Shown here one piece after another: positions 19,393 through 26,757 of a stretch of 64,000 nt of DNA. Under the pieces are notes generated by a model, which was not told where the DNA came from, did not search any database, and saw only the letters and a program-made list of their open reading frames with translations. The translations under genes were made by a program, and so were the position numbers. Each line of letters opens with the position of its first letter. Within the stretch, counting starts at the first letter, position 1. Source of the stretch: Janthinobacterium psychrotolerans (GTDB lineage: Bacteria > Pseudomonadota > Gammaproteobacteria > Burkholderiales > Burkholderiaceae_D); contig NZ_LOCQ01000057.1 in assembly GCF_001677885.1 (NCBI RefSeq), forward strand, positions 248,001 to 312,000. Reading direction: 5' to 3'.

Positions 19393-19477
19393 GCCCACGT
19401 GGCGGAATTGGTAGACGCGCATGGTTCAGGTCCATGTGCCTTCGGGTGTAGGGGTTCGAGTCCCTTCGTGGGCACCA
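19393..19477 (+). tRNA. tRNA-Leu (anticodon CAG), copy 1
   Basis: 85-base cloverleaf with acceptor stem GCCCACG/CGTGGGC, encoded ACCA end, long variable arm and anticodon loop TTCAGGT giving CAG, which reads the Leu codon CTG that dominates this GC-rich genome. The T-stem uses an A:T first pair (AGGGG/CCCTT), as in copy 4 and unlike copies 2 and 3. Confidence 0.97.
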
Positions 19478-19490
19478 TTACCTAATTCGC

Positions 19491-19527
19491 AAAAAGCCGC
19501 AAACTTTCACGAGTTTGCGGCTTTTTT
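19491..19527 (+). terminator. Rho-independent terminator after tRNA-Leu copy 1
   Basis: AAGCCGCAAACT and AGTTTGCGGCTT form a 12-pair stem with a six-base loop, followed by a T run. It is nearly identical to the terminator after copy 4. Confidence 0.88.
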
Positions 19528-19671
19528 CATTTCTCGGCGTCCATTTTGGCTGTCGGCATTTCTGACAATCGACGGCGCCCACACCCCTGTCTTTCACGCA
19601 AGTCCCTGATTTTAATAGTCGAGCACGCTTTTTGCGTGGTGATGGCGTCCCCCTCACTTTGTGGAGTCGCC

Positions 19672-20760
19672 ATGAAAACCCGTTCATTTCTTCTCGGCCT
19701 GGCCATCAGCCTGCCCCTGGCCTGCACCGCCGCCCCCATCTTCAACCTGCAATACGTTCCCGGCACCTCGCTGCAGGCGCAGCAAGGCTTCCAGACAGCC
19801 GCCGCGCAATGGTCGCGCGTGCTGAGCGACAATGTCACGATCGAACTGACGGTCGGCTTCAATTCGCTGGGCAACAGCATCCTGGGCCAGACCGGTTCGA
19901 GCGAAGCGTTTTACCGCTACGGCGATGTGCGCAATGCGCTGGCGCAGGACGTCACCTCGTCCTACGACCGGCAGGCGGTGAACAACTTGCCCGGTGGCGA
20001 CGATTTTGGCGTACTGATCAACCGCACGGCCAACAACCCAAACGGCCCCGGCAGCGAAGTGCCCTACGTCGACAACAACGGCGACGACAACAATCAATAC
20101 CTGTTCATGAGCAATGCCGAGGCCAAGGCGCTGGGCATCGCGCCACCCGCCCAGTCGCTGCCCGGCTGCCTGGGCGATTGCGACGGCTTCATCCAGTTCA
20201 ATAGCGACTTCACCTTTGATTTCGATCCCGGCAACGGCATTGCCGCCAACGCCATCGACTTTATCGGCGTGGCCATGCACGAAATCGGCCATGCGCTGGG
20301 CTTTCTCAGTGGCGTCGATATCCTCGACTACAACTCGCCGCCCAATGCGGGGCCGTATGACGATACCGAATTCACCTATGTGGCGCCGCTGGACCTGTTC
20401 CGCTATTCCGACGAAAGCACGGCGGCCGGCGTGATCGACTGGACGGCCGACAACCGCGACAAGTATTTTTCGCTCGACGGCGGCGTCACGCGGGGCCCGC
20501 TGTTTGCCAACGGCGTCTATCACGGCGGCGAAGGCGACCAGGCCAGCCACTGGCGCGACCAGCTGGGTCTTGGCATCATGGACCCGACCGTGGCCTACGG
20601 CGAACGGCTGGTGCTGCGCGCCAACGACCTGATCGCACTCGACGCCATCGGCTGGGACGTCAGCCTGTTCGCCGTGCCGGTGCCCGGCACCCTGCCCCTG
20701 CTGGGCCTGGGACTGGCGCTGATGGCTTTGCTGCGCCACAAAAACAGGCAGTTTTCATAA
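19672..20760 (+). CDS. PEP-CTERM metalloprotease (NF038122-like)
   Basis: Exported zinc protease candidate of 362 residues. It has a signal peptide ending near CTAAP, a zinc motif H203-E-I-G-H207 continuing ALGFLSGVD in the manner of metzincin-like enzymes, and a C-terminal PEP-CTERM signal VPVPGTLPLLGLGLALMALL followed by the basic tail RHKNRQ. That tail predicts handling by an exosortase encoded elsewhere, leading to surface attachment or release. ATG 19672 is chosen for the signal peptide and GGAG just before it; the frame is open upstream. It lies between two tRNA-Leu blocks, apart from any other gene. Confidence 0.85.
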   Translation: MKTRSFLLGLAISLPLACTAAPIFNLQYVPGTSLQAQQGFQTAAAQWSRVLSDNVTIELTVGFNSLGNSILGQTGSSEAFYRYGDVRNALAQDVTSSYDRQAVNNLPGGDDFGVLINRTANNPNGPGSEVPYVDNNGDDNNQYLFMSNAEAKALGIAPPAQSLPGCLGDCDGFIQFNSDFTFDFDPGNGIAANAIDFIGVAMHEIGHALGFLSGVDILDYNSPPNAGPYDDTEFTYVAPLDLFRYSDESTAAGVIDWTADNRDKYFSLDGGVTRGPLFANGVYHGGEGDQASHWRDQLGLGIMDPTVAYGERLVLRANDLIALDAIGWDVSLFAVPVPGTLPLLGLGLALMALLRHKNRQFS

Positions 20761-20907
20761 GGGAGGCGCTTTTTTCAAGTGAAAAAGGGCTTTCTTGAAG
20801 AAAACAGCAAATGTTGATTGACCGAATGCGCGCCAACCCTTATGATTTTGTCCGTCGCTGCAGAACACGCAGCGACGAGCAAGATAGCAGCAAACAAGCA
20901 GCACAAT

Positions 20908-20992
20908 GCCCACGTGGCGGAATTGGTAGACGCGCATGGTTCAGGTCCATGTGCCTTCGGGTGTGGGGGTTCGAGTCCCTCCGTGGGCACCA
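20908..20992 (+). tRNA. tRNA-Leu (CAG), copy 2
   Basis: 85 bases, same cloverleaf and CAG anticodon as copy 1. The T-stem outer pair is G:C (GGGGG/CCCTC) rather than A:T, a compensated two-base change. Confidence 0.97.
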
Positions 20993-21062
20993 GCAACGGC
21001 AGTTTTCGTTGTTATCCGCAGCAAAGCAGTAAAAACAGCAGCACGCAGTCAGTGATACATAT

Positions 21063-21147
21063 GCCCACGTGGCGGAATTGGTAGACGCGCATGGTTCAGG
21101 TCCATGTGCCTTCGGGTGTGGGGGTTCGAGTCCCTCCGTGGGCACCA
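21063..21147 (+). tRNA. tRNA-Leu (CAG), copy 3
   Basis: 85 bases, identical to copy 2. The spacer after each copy shares GTTTTCGTTGTTATCCGC, so copies 2 and 3 with their spacers arose by tandem duplication of about 155 bases. Confidence 0.97.
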
Positions 21148-21215
21148 GCAGCGAGCGGTTTTCGTTGTTATCCGCAACAAAGTATCAAGCAATAAAGTAG
21201 TACGGCAACATCAGT

Positions 21216-21300
21216 GCCCACGTGGCGGAATTGGTAGACGCGCATGGTTCAGGTCCATGTGCCTTCGGGTGTAGGGGTTCGAGTCCCTTCGTGGGCACCA
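21216..21300 (+). tRNA. tRNA-Leu (CAG), copy 4
   Basis: 85 bases, identical in sequence to copy 1 including the A:T T-stem pair, and followed by the same type of terminator. Confidence 0.97.
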
Positions 21301-21313
21301 TTACCATATTCGC

Positions 21314-21351
21314 AAAAAAGCCGCAGACTTTCATCAGTCTGCGGCTTTTTT
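21314..21351 (+). terminator. Rho-independent terminator after tRNA-Leu copy 4
   Basis: AAGCCGCAGACT and AGTCTGCGGCTT with a six-base loop, flanked by A and T runs. The symmetry lets it also end the convergent qorB transcript. Confidence 0.88.
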
Positions 21352-21367
21352 CATTATGCCGCCCCTT

Positions 21368-22219
21368 TTATTTCGCCAGCGCCGCTTTCACCGCCTCGGC
21401 CAGCGTCGTGGTCGGACGCTTGATCAAGGTGCTCAGCTGCTGGCCATGCTCTTCCAGGCCACCCTTGGCCGTGCCCGCATCGGAATCGGCCAGCATTTCG
21501 GCAACGCCGTCCGGCACGCCGACACTCACCAGCGCCGCCTTGAAGTCCGCCTGCGGCAAGTCCTTGTACACGATCTGCTTGCCCGACTGGCGCGCCACTT
21601 CGGCCGCGTAGTCGTTCAAGGTATAGCTGTCGTCGCCGGCCAACTCATAAATGGCTTGCGGCGCCTCGCTGGTCAGCACGGCGGCGGCCGCGTCGGCGTA
21701 ATCACGGCGCGCGGCCGACGAGAAACGGCCATCCTGCGCCGCGCCCAGCACCACGCCGTGTTCCAGCACCGGCGCCAGGTGTTCCGTATGGTTTTCCAGG
21801 TACCAGCCGTTGCGCAGGAAGCTGAACGGCAGGCTTGATGCGCGGATCGCCGCTTCGGTAATCACATGCTCGGCCGCCAGGCCCAGCGGCGTGGTGTCGG
21901 CGCGCAGGACACTGGTGTAAGCGAGCAGCGCCACGCCGGCGCGCTTGGCCGCGTCGATCACGTTCTGGTGCTGCTGCGCGCGCTGCCCCACTTCGCTCGA
22001 CGAGATCAAGAGGATCTTGCTGGCGCCCTGGAAGGCCGCGTCGAGGCTGGCGCCGTCGTTGTAGTCGGCCTGGCGCACCTGCACGCCTTGCGCGGCCAGG
22101 CTGGCGGCCTTGGCCGGATTGCGCACGGCGGCGACGATGGTATTGGCTGGAACGGTTTTCAGCAGGCTGGCGATAACGTGCTGGCCCAGCTGGCCTGTGG
22201 CGCCGGTGATGACGATCAT
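21368..22219 (-). CDS. qorB: NAD(P)H-dependent quinone oxidoreductase QOR2 type
   Basis: NmrA-like SDR enzyme that reduces quinones with NADPH. The 283-residue protein opens with the Rossmann motif ITGATGQLG, and continues with VRNPAK, VRQADYND, LLISSSEVGQRAQQH, LRNGWYLEN and VYELAGD-like blocks very close to E. coli QorB (YtfG). The C-terminus keeps DMLADSD-like and PTTTLAEAV stretches. It is divergent from a YtfH-type regulator, as in E. coli, across an operator at 22268-22300. Confidence 0.92.
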   Translation of the reverse strand: MIVITGATGQLGQHVIASLLKTVPANTIVAAVRNPAKAASLAAQGVQVRQADYNDGASLDAAFQGASKILLISSSEVGQRAQQHQNVIDAAKRAGVALLAYTSVLRADTTPLGLAAEHVITEAAIRASSLPFSFLRNGWYLENHTEHLAPVLEHGVVLGAAQDGRFSSAARRDYADAAAAVLTSEAPQAIYELAGDDSYTLNDYAAEVARQSGKQIVYKDLPQADFKAALVSVGVPDGVAEMLADSDAGTAKGGLEEHGQQLSTLIKRPTTTLAEAVKAALAK

Positions 22220-22228
22220 GATAAATCC

Positions 22229-22257
22229 TTGGTTGTTGGGTGAGAAAAATCTATAAT
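22229..22257 (+). promoter_or_regulatory. Promoter-like site ahead of the ytfH-type gene
   Basis: TTGGTT at 22229-22234 and TATAAT at 22252-22257 with 17 bases between. A minus-strand promoter for qorB (TTACAT, 17 bases, TATTAT) overlaps the same region and the operator. Confidence 0.45.
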
Positions 22258-22267
22258 AGCGCCATCA

Positions 22268-22300
22268 CTTACCAAATGTAAGTACGTACCTTTTGGTAAG
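22268..22300. promoter_or_regulatory. Operator of the HxlR-type regulator
   Basis: CTTACCAAA at 22268-22276 is mirrored by TTTGGTAAG at 22292-22300. Inside lie a tighter CTTAC-CAAAT-GTAAG repeat (22268-22282) and TACC-TTTT-GGTA. Such TAC/GTA inverted repeats are typical of YodB/QorR-type HxlR regulators. It overlaps the predicted qorB upstream hexamer. Confidence 0.65.
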
Positions 22301-22331
22301 TATGAAGTTTCTTTTTTCAAGGCCAACCATC

Positions 22332-22760
22332 ATGACCGAAGACATACCGGGCGCCAGCCTGCGCGCCGCGCTTGCCAAACAGCACAAGGACGCCCACCTG
22401 ATGGCGGCCACCTGCCCCTCGCGCGCCGTGCTCAGCCACCTGACCAGCCGCTGGGCGGTGCTGGTGCTGGTCTTGCTGCTCAGTGGCACGCGGCGCTTCA
22501 GCGAACTGCGCCGAGAAGTGGGCGGGGTCAGCGAAAAAATGCTGGCGCAAACCCTCGACGCGCTGTGCAGCGACGGCTTCGTGCTGCGCCAGGCCTACCT
22601 GGTGATCCCGCCCAAAGTGGAATACAGCCTGACGCCATTGGGGCGCGAGGCGGCCGAACGGCTGGCCGGGCTGGTCGACTGGATCGAAGACAATTACCCG
22701 CGCATCGAACAGGCGCGCGCCGCGCTGGGGCAGGCCGCACCGCCGGCACTGGCAGCTTGA
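22332..22760 (+). CDS. ytfH: HxlR-family transcriptional regulator (YtfH/QorR type)
   Basis: Winged-helix repressor of 142 residues, probably a thiol-based redox sensor controlling qorB and itself. The single conserved cysteine Cys28 sits in ATCPSRAVLSHLTSRW, the position used for sensing in QorR and YodB relatives, and FSELRREVGGVSEKMLAQTL is the recognition-helix region. VEYSLTPLGREA follows as in E. coli YtfH. ATG 22332 is preferred over the ATG at 22302, which lies just beside the operator. The gene pair has the same divergent arrangement as E. coli ytfG-ytfH. Confidence 0.9.
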   Translation: MTEDIPGASLRAALAKQHKDAHLMAATCPSRAVLSHLTSRWAVLVLVLLLSGTRRFSELRREVGGVSEKMLAQTLDALCSDGFVLRQAYLVIPPKVEYSLTPLGREAAERLAGLVDWIEDNYPRIEQARAALGQAAPPALAA

Positions 22761-22860
22761 TGCGAAAAATAGTATTGCTTTTTGTTACTAACGTGACGTT
22801 TACAGTGGCAGGGCTTGATGCAATACTAGGTTCAACGACAGGCGTCATGATTGCGACTCC

Positions 22861-25110
22861 ATGAATCAGTTGATCTCCTCCGACCGGGCCAGGGTCTTGC
22901 TGGTCAGCCCTGCCACCAGCGATGTGCGCGAACTGCTGTATGAGCTGGACCGCCACAACCTGGGCACGGGCGTGGCCGGCGATATCGATACCGGCGTGGA
23001 ACTGGCTGCCGGCGGCGCCGACCTGATCCTGCTCGACGCGGCGCTGGCCGGCGCCAATATCGACGCCACTTGCCTGCGCCTGCGCAATGCGGCCGAGCGC
23101 CATGGCGTGCCGCTGCTGCTGATGTCGTCCTCGCCCAGCGCCGAAGAACAGGGCCGCAGCGTGGGCGCCGGCGCCAGCGACTATATCAAGATGCCGTTCA
23201 ATGCGCGCGACGTGGCCGAAAAAATCCTGATGGAACTGGCGCTGCACAAGGCGCACAAGACCGATGGCGAGACCATCAGCAAGCCTGACAGCATGGCGGC
23301 GCGCCCCTTCCATCCGCAAACCCTGGAAGTCAATTACCACTCGATCCTGGCCGGCTCGCCCGATGCGGTGCTGCTGTTCGACATCGACAACGCCTTGCTG
23401 ATCGACGCCAACCACCTGGCCGAGAAACTGTTCGGCATGCCGCTGGCGATCCTGTTGCAAGGCGGCCTGGAACGCGTCTTTCCCGCCCGGCAGGCGGACG
23501 GCATGGCCTCGCCCCGGTTGCTGCAGGAAAAAATGCACGACACCCTGCAAGGCAGGATCGTGGTCTTTCGCGCCGAGTGCCGCCACCGCGACGGTCACGC
23601 CATCGCCTGCGAAATCCGGCTGATGCGCCTGTCGGTGCCGGGCCGCCAGCTGGTGCACGCGCGCATTATCGACCTTACCGAGCGCAACCTGGCCGAAGCC
23701 TTGCGCGCCGGACAGAATGCGCTGCTGGAAATGATCGCCAAGGGCGCACCGCTGGTGTCCACGCTTGATCGCCTGCTGCTGCTGATCGAAGGCCAGTCGG
23801 GCGGCGTGTATTGCTCCGTCATGCTGCTCGACGAAGACGGACGGCGCATGCGCAGCGCCGCCGGACCGAGCCTGCCACGCGACTACATGGACTTGCTCGA
23901 CGGCATGGAGATCGGCGCCGGCGTGGGCTCCTGCGGTACCGCCATGTTCCGTGGCGAACCGGTGGTGGTCAGCGATATCGAACACGATCCGCTGTGGGCG
24001 CCGTATCGCGGCCTGGCCGCCACCTTCGGCCTGCGCGCCTGCTGGTCGCAGCCGATCTTCGGCCAGGACGAGCAGGTCCTCGGTTCGTTCGCCATGTACT
24101 ACCGCGAAGTGCGCAGCCCGGTGCCGCAGGAACTGATGCTGATCGACGTCGCCACCGACCTGGCCGGCATTGCGATCGCCCGCATGCGCCATGAACAGGA
24201 ATTGCAGCGCCACCGCGCCCACCTGGAAGACCTGGTGGCCAGGCGCACGGCCGCGCTGACCCTGGCCAAGGAACAATCGGAACAGGCCAACCGCGAACTG
24301 GCGGCGGCCCTCGCACACCTGTCGATTACCCAGGGCGAACTGGTGCGGCGCGACAAGCTGGCGGCGCTGGGCGCGCTGGTGGCCGGCATCGCGCATGAAC
24401 TCAATACGCCGATCGGCAACGGCCTGGTGGTGGCCACCACCATGGCCGAACGCACGCAGGCGCTGCAGGCCGGCTTGCAAGATGGCCTGCGCCGCTCGGA
24501 ACTGCAAGCCTACCTGGCGCAGGCCAGCGAAGCGGACGCCATCGTGCTGCGCAACCTGCAGCGCGCGGCCGACCTGGTGTCGAGCTTCAAGCAGATCGCC
24601 GTCGACCGCGCCAGCTCGCAGCGCCGCCACTTCCCGCTGCGCCAGTTTGTGGCCGAGCTGATGCTGCCACTGTCGGCCACGCTCAAGGGCGCCGGCCATG
24701 TGCTGAGCCAGGATGTGGCGCCGGCGCTGGCGATGGACAGCTATCCCGGCCCGCTGGGCCAGGTGCTGACCAACCTGGTGGAAAACTGCGTGCGCCACGC
24801 TTTCGAAGGGCGCCGTGGCGGCGCCATCGGCATCACGGCGCGCGCCAGCGCGGATGGCGAGACCATCAGCATCGCCATTGCCGACAATGGCACGGGCATT
24901 GCCACCGGCGACCTGGCGCGCATCTACGACCCTTTCTTTACCACCCGGCTCGGCTCGGGCGGCTCGGGCCTGGGCCTGCACGTGGCGCACAATATCGTCA
25001 CCGGCGTGCTCGGCGGCCACATCGAGGCGGCCAGCAGCGGCGCCGGCACCACTTTTACACTGCACCTGCCGGCCGTCGCGCCACCGGCCGGCGCCATCGC
25101 CGGAGCATGA
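22861..25110 (+). CDS. Hybrid sensor histidine kinase (receiver-like, PAS, GAF, HisKA, HATPase)
   Basis: Cytosolic sensor kinase of 749 residues. Residues 10-125 form a receiver-like domain with a possible phospho-acceptor Asp59 (LILLDA), but the acidic pair normally at the end of strand 1 is replaced by VSPATSD, so it may be a degenerate receiver. A PAS domain follows (AGSPDAVLLFD), then a GAF domain (GGVYCSVMLLDEDGRRMRSA, GVGSCGTAM), a coiled linker, HisKA with His512 in GIAHELNTP, and HATPase with NLVENCVRHAF, DNGTGIA and GGSGLGLHVA. No membrane segment is seen. A 64-residue exported protein starts one base after the stop. No separate response regulator is adjacent. Confidence 0.88.
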   Translation: MNQLISSDRARVLLVSPATSDVRELLYELDRHNLGTGVAGDIDTGVELAAGGADLILLDAALAGANIDATCLRLRNAAERHGVPLLLMSSSPSAEEQGRSVGAGASDYIKMPFNARDVAEKILMELALHKAHKTDGETISKPDSMAARPFHPQTLEVNYHSILAGSPDAVLLFDIDNALLIDANHLAEKLFGMPLAILLQGGLERVFPARQADGMASPRLLQEKMHDTLQGRIVVFRAECRHRDGHAIACEIRLMRLSVPGRQLVHARIIDLTERNLAEALRAGQNALLEMIAKGAPLVSTLDRLLLLIEGQSGGVYCSVMLLDEDGRRMRSAAGPSLPRDYMDLLDGMEIGAGVGSCGTAMFRGEPVVVSDIEHDPLWAPYRGLAATFGLRACWSQPIFGQDEQVLGSFAMYYREVRSPVPQELMLIDVATDLAGIAIARMRHEQELQRHRAHLEDLVARRTAALTLAKEQSEQANRELAAALAHLSITQGELVRRDKLAALGALVAGIAHELNTPIGNGLVVATTMAERTQALQAGLQDGLRRSELQAYLAQASEADAIVLRNLQRAADLVSSFKQIAVDRASSQRRHFPLRQFVAELMLPLSATLKGAGHVLSQDVAPALAMDSYPGPLGQVLTNLVENCVRHAFEGRRGGAIGITARASADGETISIAIADNGTGIATGDLARIYDPFFTTRLGSGGSGLGLHVAHNIVTGVLGGHIEAASSGAGTTFTLHLPAVAPPAGAIAGA

Positions 25111-25111
25111 G

Positions 25112-25306
25112 ATGAAGCAGCTGATTGCAACCGCCCTGCTGGCCGCCTGCGCCGTGGCGCTGGCCGGACCGGCGCCCTGGTACAAATGGCGCAGCAAGGT
25201 CGATGGCACCCTGTCGTGCGCGCAGTCGACCCTGGGCTTCGGCTGGGAACTGGCCTCGGGACCATACAAAGATAGCCGTTGCGAAAAACCGGCGCTTGTT
25301 AAATAA
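25112..25306 (+). CDS. Small exported protein, 64 residues, unknown function
   Basis: Starts one base after the kinase stop, so it is translated from the same message. The N-terminus MKQLIATALLAACAVALA is a hydrophobic signal; LLAAC could also be read as a lipobox, making it a lipoprotein. The mature part of about 45 residues starts near GPAPWYKWRSKVDG and contains two cysteines (LSCAQ and SRCEK) that could pair, plus several aromatic residues. No family was recognised. Coupling to a sensor kinase suggests a role in signalling or a regulated periplasmic product, which is inference. Confidence 0.7.
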   Translation: MKQLIATALLAACAVALAGPAPWYKWRSKVDGTLSCAQSTLGFGWELASGPYKDSRCEKPALVK

Positions 25307-25412
25307 TGGGGTCATAACAACACGGGGCAACCGGCTTGACAACAAGCGATGACACGCATGGAACGCGCATGGAAAGATAGTGCAGTCATATCTATTTCAC
25401 CGAGGAGACCAC

Positions 25413-26021
25413 ATGTTTACGAATCCCGAACAATTCGCATCGGCCACCAAGGCCCTGTTTGAATTCCAGCTGATGACCTTCAACACCCTCACCACCAAGG
25501 CGGTGCAAGGCGTGGAGCAAGTGCTGGCATTGAACATGGCCACCGCCAAGGCCGGCATGGAAGACAGCATTGCCGCCGGCAAGGAAATGAGCCAGGCCAA
25601 GGATCCGAAAGCGGCGATGGCCGCCGCCGCCGCCCAGCTGCAACCGGGCGTGGCCGGCGCCAAGGCCTACAAGCAGCAGCTCGATGAAATCATCAAGGAC
25701 ATCCACACCGAATTTACCACCGCCGCCGAAGCCCATGTGGCCGAAGCGAAAAGCAACCTGAGCGCGCTGATCTACGACGTGACGAAAAACGTGCCACCCG
25801 GCTCGGAAAACGCCGTCGCCATCGTCAAGGCCGCCATCGACAACGCCTTCCTAGGCTACGAGCAAGTCACCAAGGCGACCAAACAGGCCGTGAAAACGGT
25901 GGAAGAGCAGATCGCCAAGGCTTCGGCGCAGGTCGCGCAGGCGTCGGACAAGGCAACGGCCGGGGTACAGGAAGCGGCTGAAAAAGTGATGCCGAAAGCG
26001 GCCAAGGCAGCAAAGAAATAG
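25413..26021 (+). CDS. Phasin family protein
   Basis: Polyhydroxyalkanoate granule-associated protein, 202 residues, coating storage granules in the cytosol. It has the phasin start NPEQFASATKALFEFQLMTF, long amphipathic alanine-rich helices throughout and a lysine/alanine-rich end (PKAAKAAKK). ATG 25413 is chosen because GAGGAGA directly precedes it; the frame extends a little further up. It stands alone, followed by a long hairpin repeat. Confidence 0.92.
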   Translation: MFTNPEQFASATKALFEFQLMTFNTLTTKAVQGVEQVLALNMATAKAGMEDSIAAGKEMSQAKDPKAAMAAAAAQLQPGVAGAKAYKQQLDEIIKDIHTEFTTAAEAHVAEAKSNLSALIYDVTKNVPPGSENAVAIVKAAIDNAFLGYEQVTKATKQAVKTVEEQIAKASAQVAQASDKATAGVQEAAEKVMPKAAKAAKK

Positions 26022-26022
26022 G

Positions 26023-26120
26023 CGTAGGTCGGATTAGCGCTTGCGCGTAATCCGACAACACCACGGTCATGGCCAACGATGTTGTCGGATTACGCGGCTT
26101 CGCCGCTAATCCGACCTACG
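26023..26120. repeat. Long inverted repeat, REP-like element A
   Basis: Arms 26023-26060 and 26080-26120 are nearly complementary, both bearing CGTAGGTCGGATTAGCG outside and CGTAATCCGACAACA inside, around a 19-base loop. It sits between the convergent phasin and regulator genes and could end both transcripts. A related copy is at 49315-49414. Confidence 0.8.
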
Positions 26121-26757
26121 TCGCCCTTACCGGGGTTATCCGGTACACACAACGTCTGCCCCCCTCCAGCAAATACTCGCTGCGCTCCACCATGCAATCG
26201 TCACCCAGCACGCGCTGGAAGATCGCCAGCTCCGAACGGCAAAATTTCTGGCAGGCGGTCGCCGCCGCGCAGATCGGGCAATGGTTTTCCACCAGCAACA
26301 CGCTGCCGTCCGGCTGCGCTTCGCTATCGGCCATATAGCCTTCGCCATCACGCGCCAGCGCCAGGCTGGCCACACGTTCGGCCAGCAATGCGCCGTCATC
26401 GATGCAAGCCCGATAAACCGCCTCGCTGCCCGCTTCGCGCGCGGCGATCAGTTTGTCCATGCCCTCGTCGCCGAACAGCTGCCGCACTTGCCTGATCAAT
26501 TCCAGGGTCAGGTCGGCGTGGCGGTCGGGAAAGCGCGCATGGCCGGCGTCCGTCAGCGACCAGCGCCGCGACGGCCGGCCCACCTTGTCGGCCACGTCCT
26601 CGAAAGCGACCAGGCCCTTGCCGAGCGCCGCTTCGAGCTGGCGCCGCGCGCCCATCGAGGTGATATCGAGCAGGACGGCCATCTGCTGCGCCGTTTGCGG
26701 TCCGCGCATCTTCAGCAGCAACAGCATCTGCTGCGAGGTGGCCACGGTGGCGCTCAT
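26116..26757 (-). CDS. HTH transcriptional regulator with C-terminal cysteine cluster
   Basis: A 213-residue ArsR/DeoR-like regulator (COG2345 type). An N-terminal winged helix (LLLLKMRGPQTAQQMAVLL, MGARRQLEAAL, RPSRRWSLTDAG) is followed by a helical middle and a cluster Cys160, Cys163, Cys169 and Cys173 in the block HCPICAAATACQKFC. Related regulators, including SufR, bind an iron-sulfur cluster or metal there. It starts within the MFS stop codon (ATGA overlap), so the two are translated together and it probably regulates the exporter. The last codons overlap the end of the inverted repeat. Confidence 0.82.
   Translation of the reverse strand: MSATVATSQQMLLLLKMRGPQTAQQMAVLLDITSMGARRQLEAALGKGLVAFEDVADKVGRPSRRWSLTDAGHARFPDRHADLTLELIRQVRQLFGDEGMDKLIAAREAGSEAVYRACIDDGALLAERVASLALARDGEGYMADSEAQPDGSVLLVENHCPICAAATACQKFCRSELAIFQRVLGDDCMVERSEYLLEGGRRCVYRITPVRAT

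Noticed and set aside
20908-21300. Regularly spaced ~85-base repeats considered as a CRISPR-like array
   Set aside because: Each repeat folds as tRNA-Leu(CAG) with encoded CCA, and the repeat and spacer lengths do not fit CRISPR.
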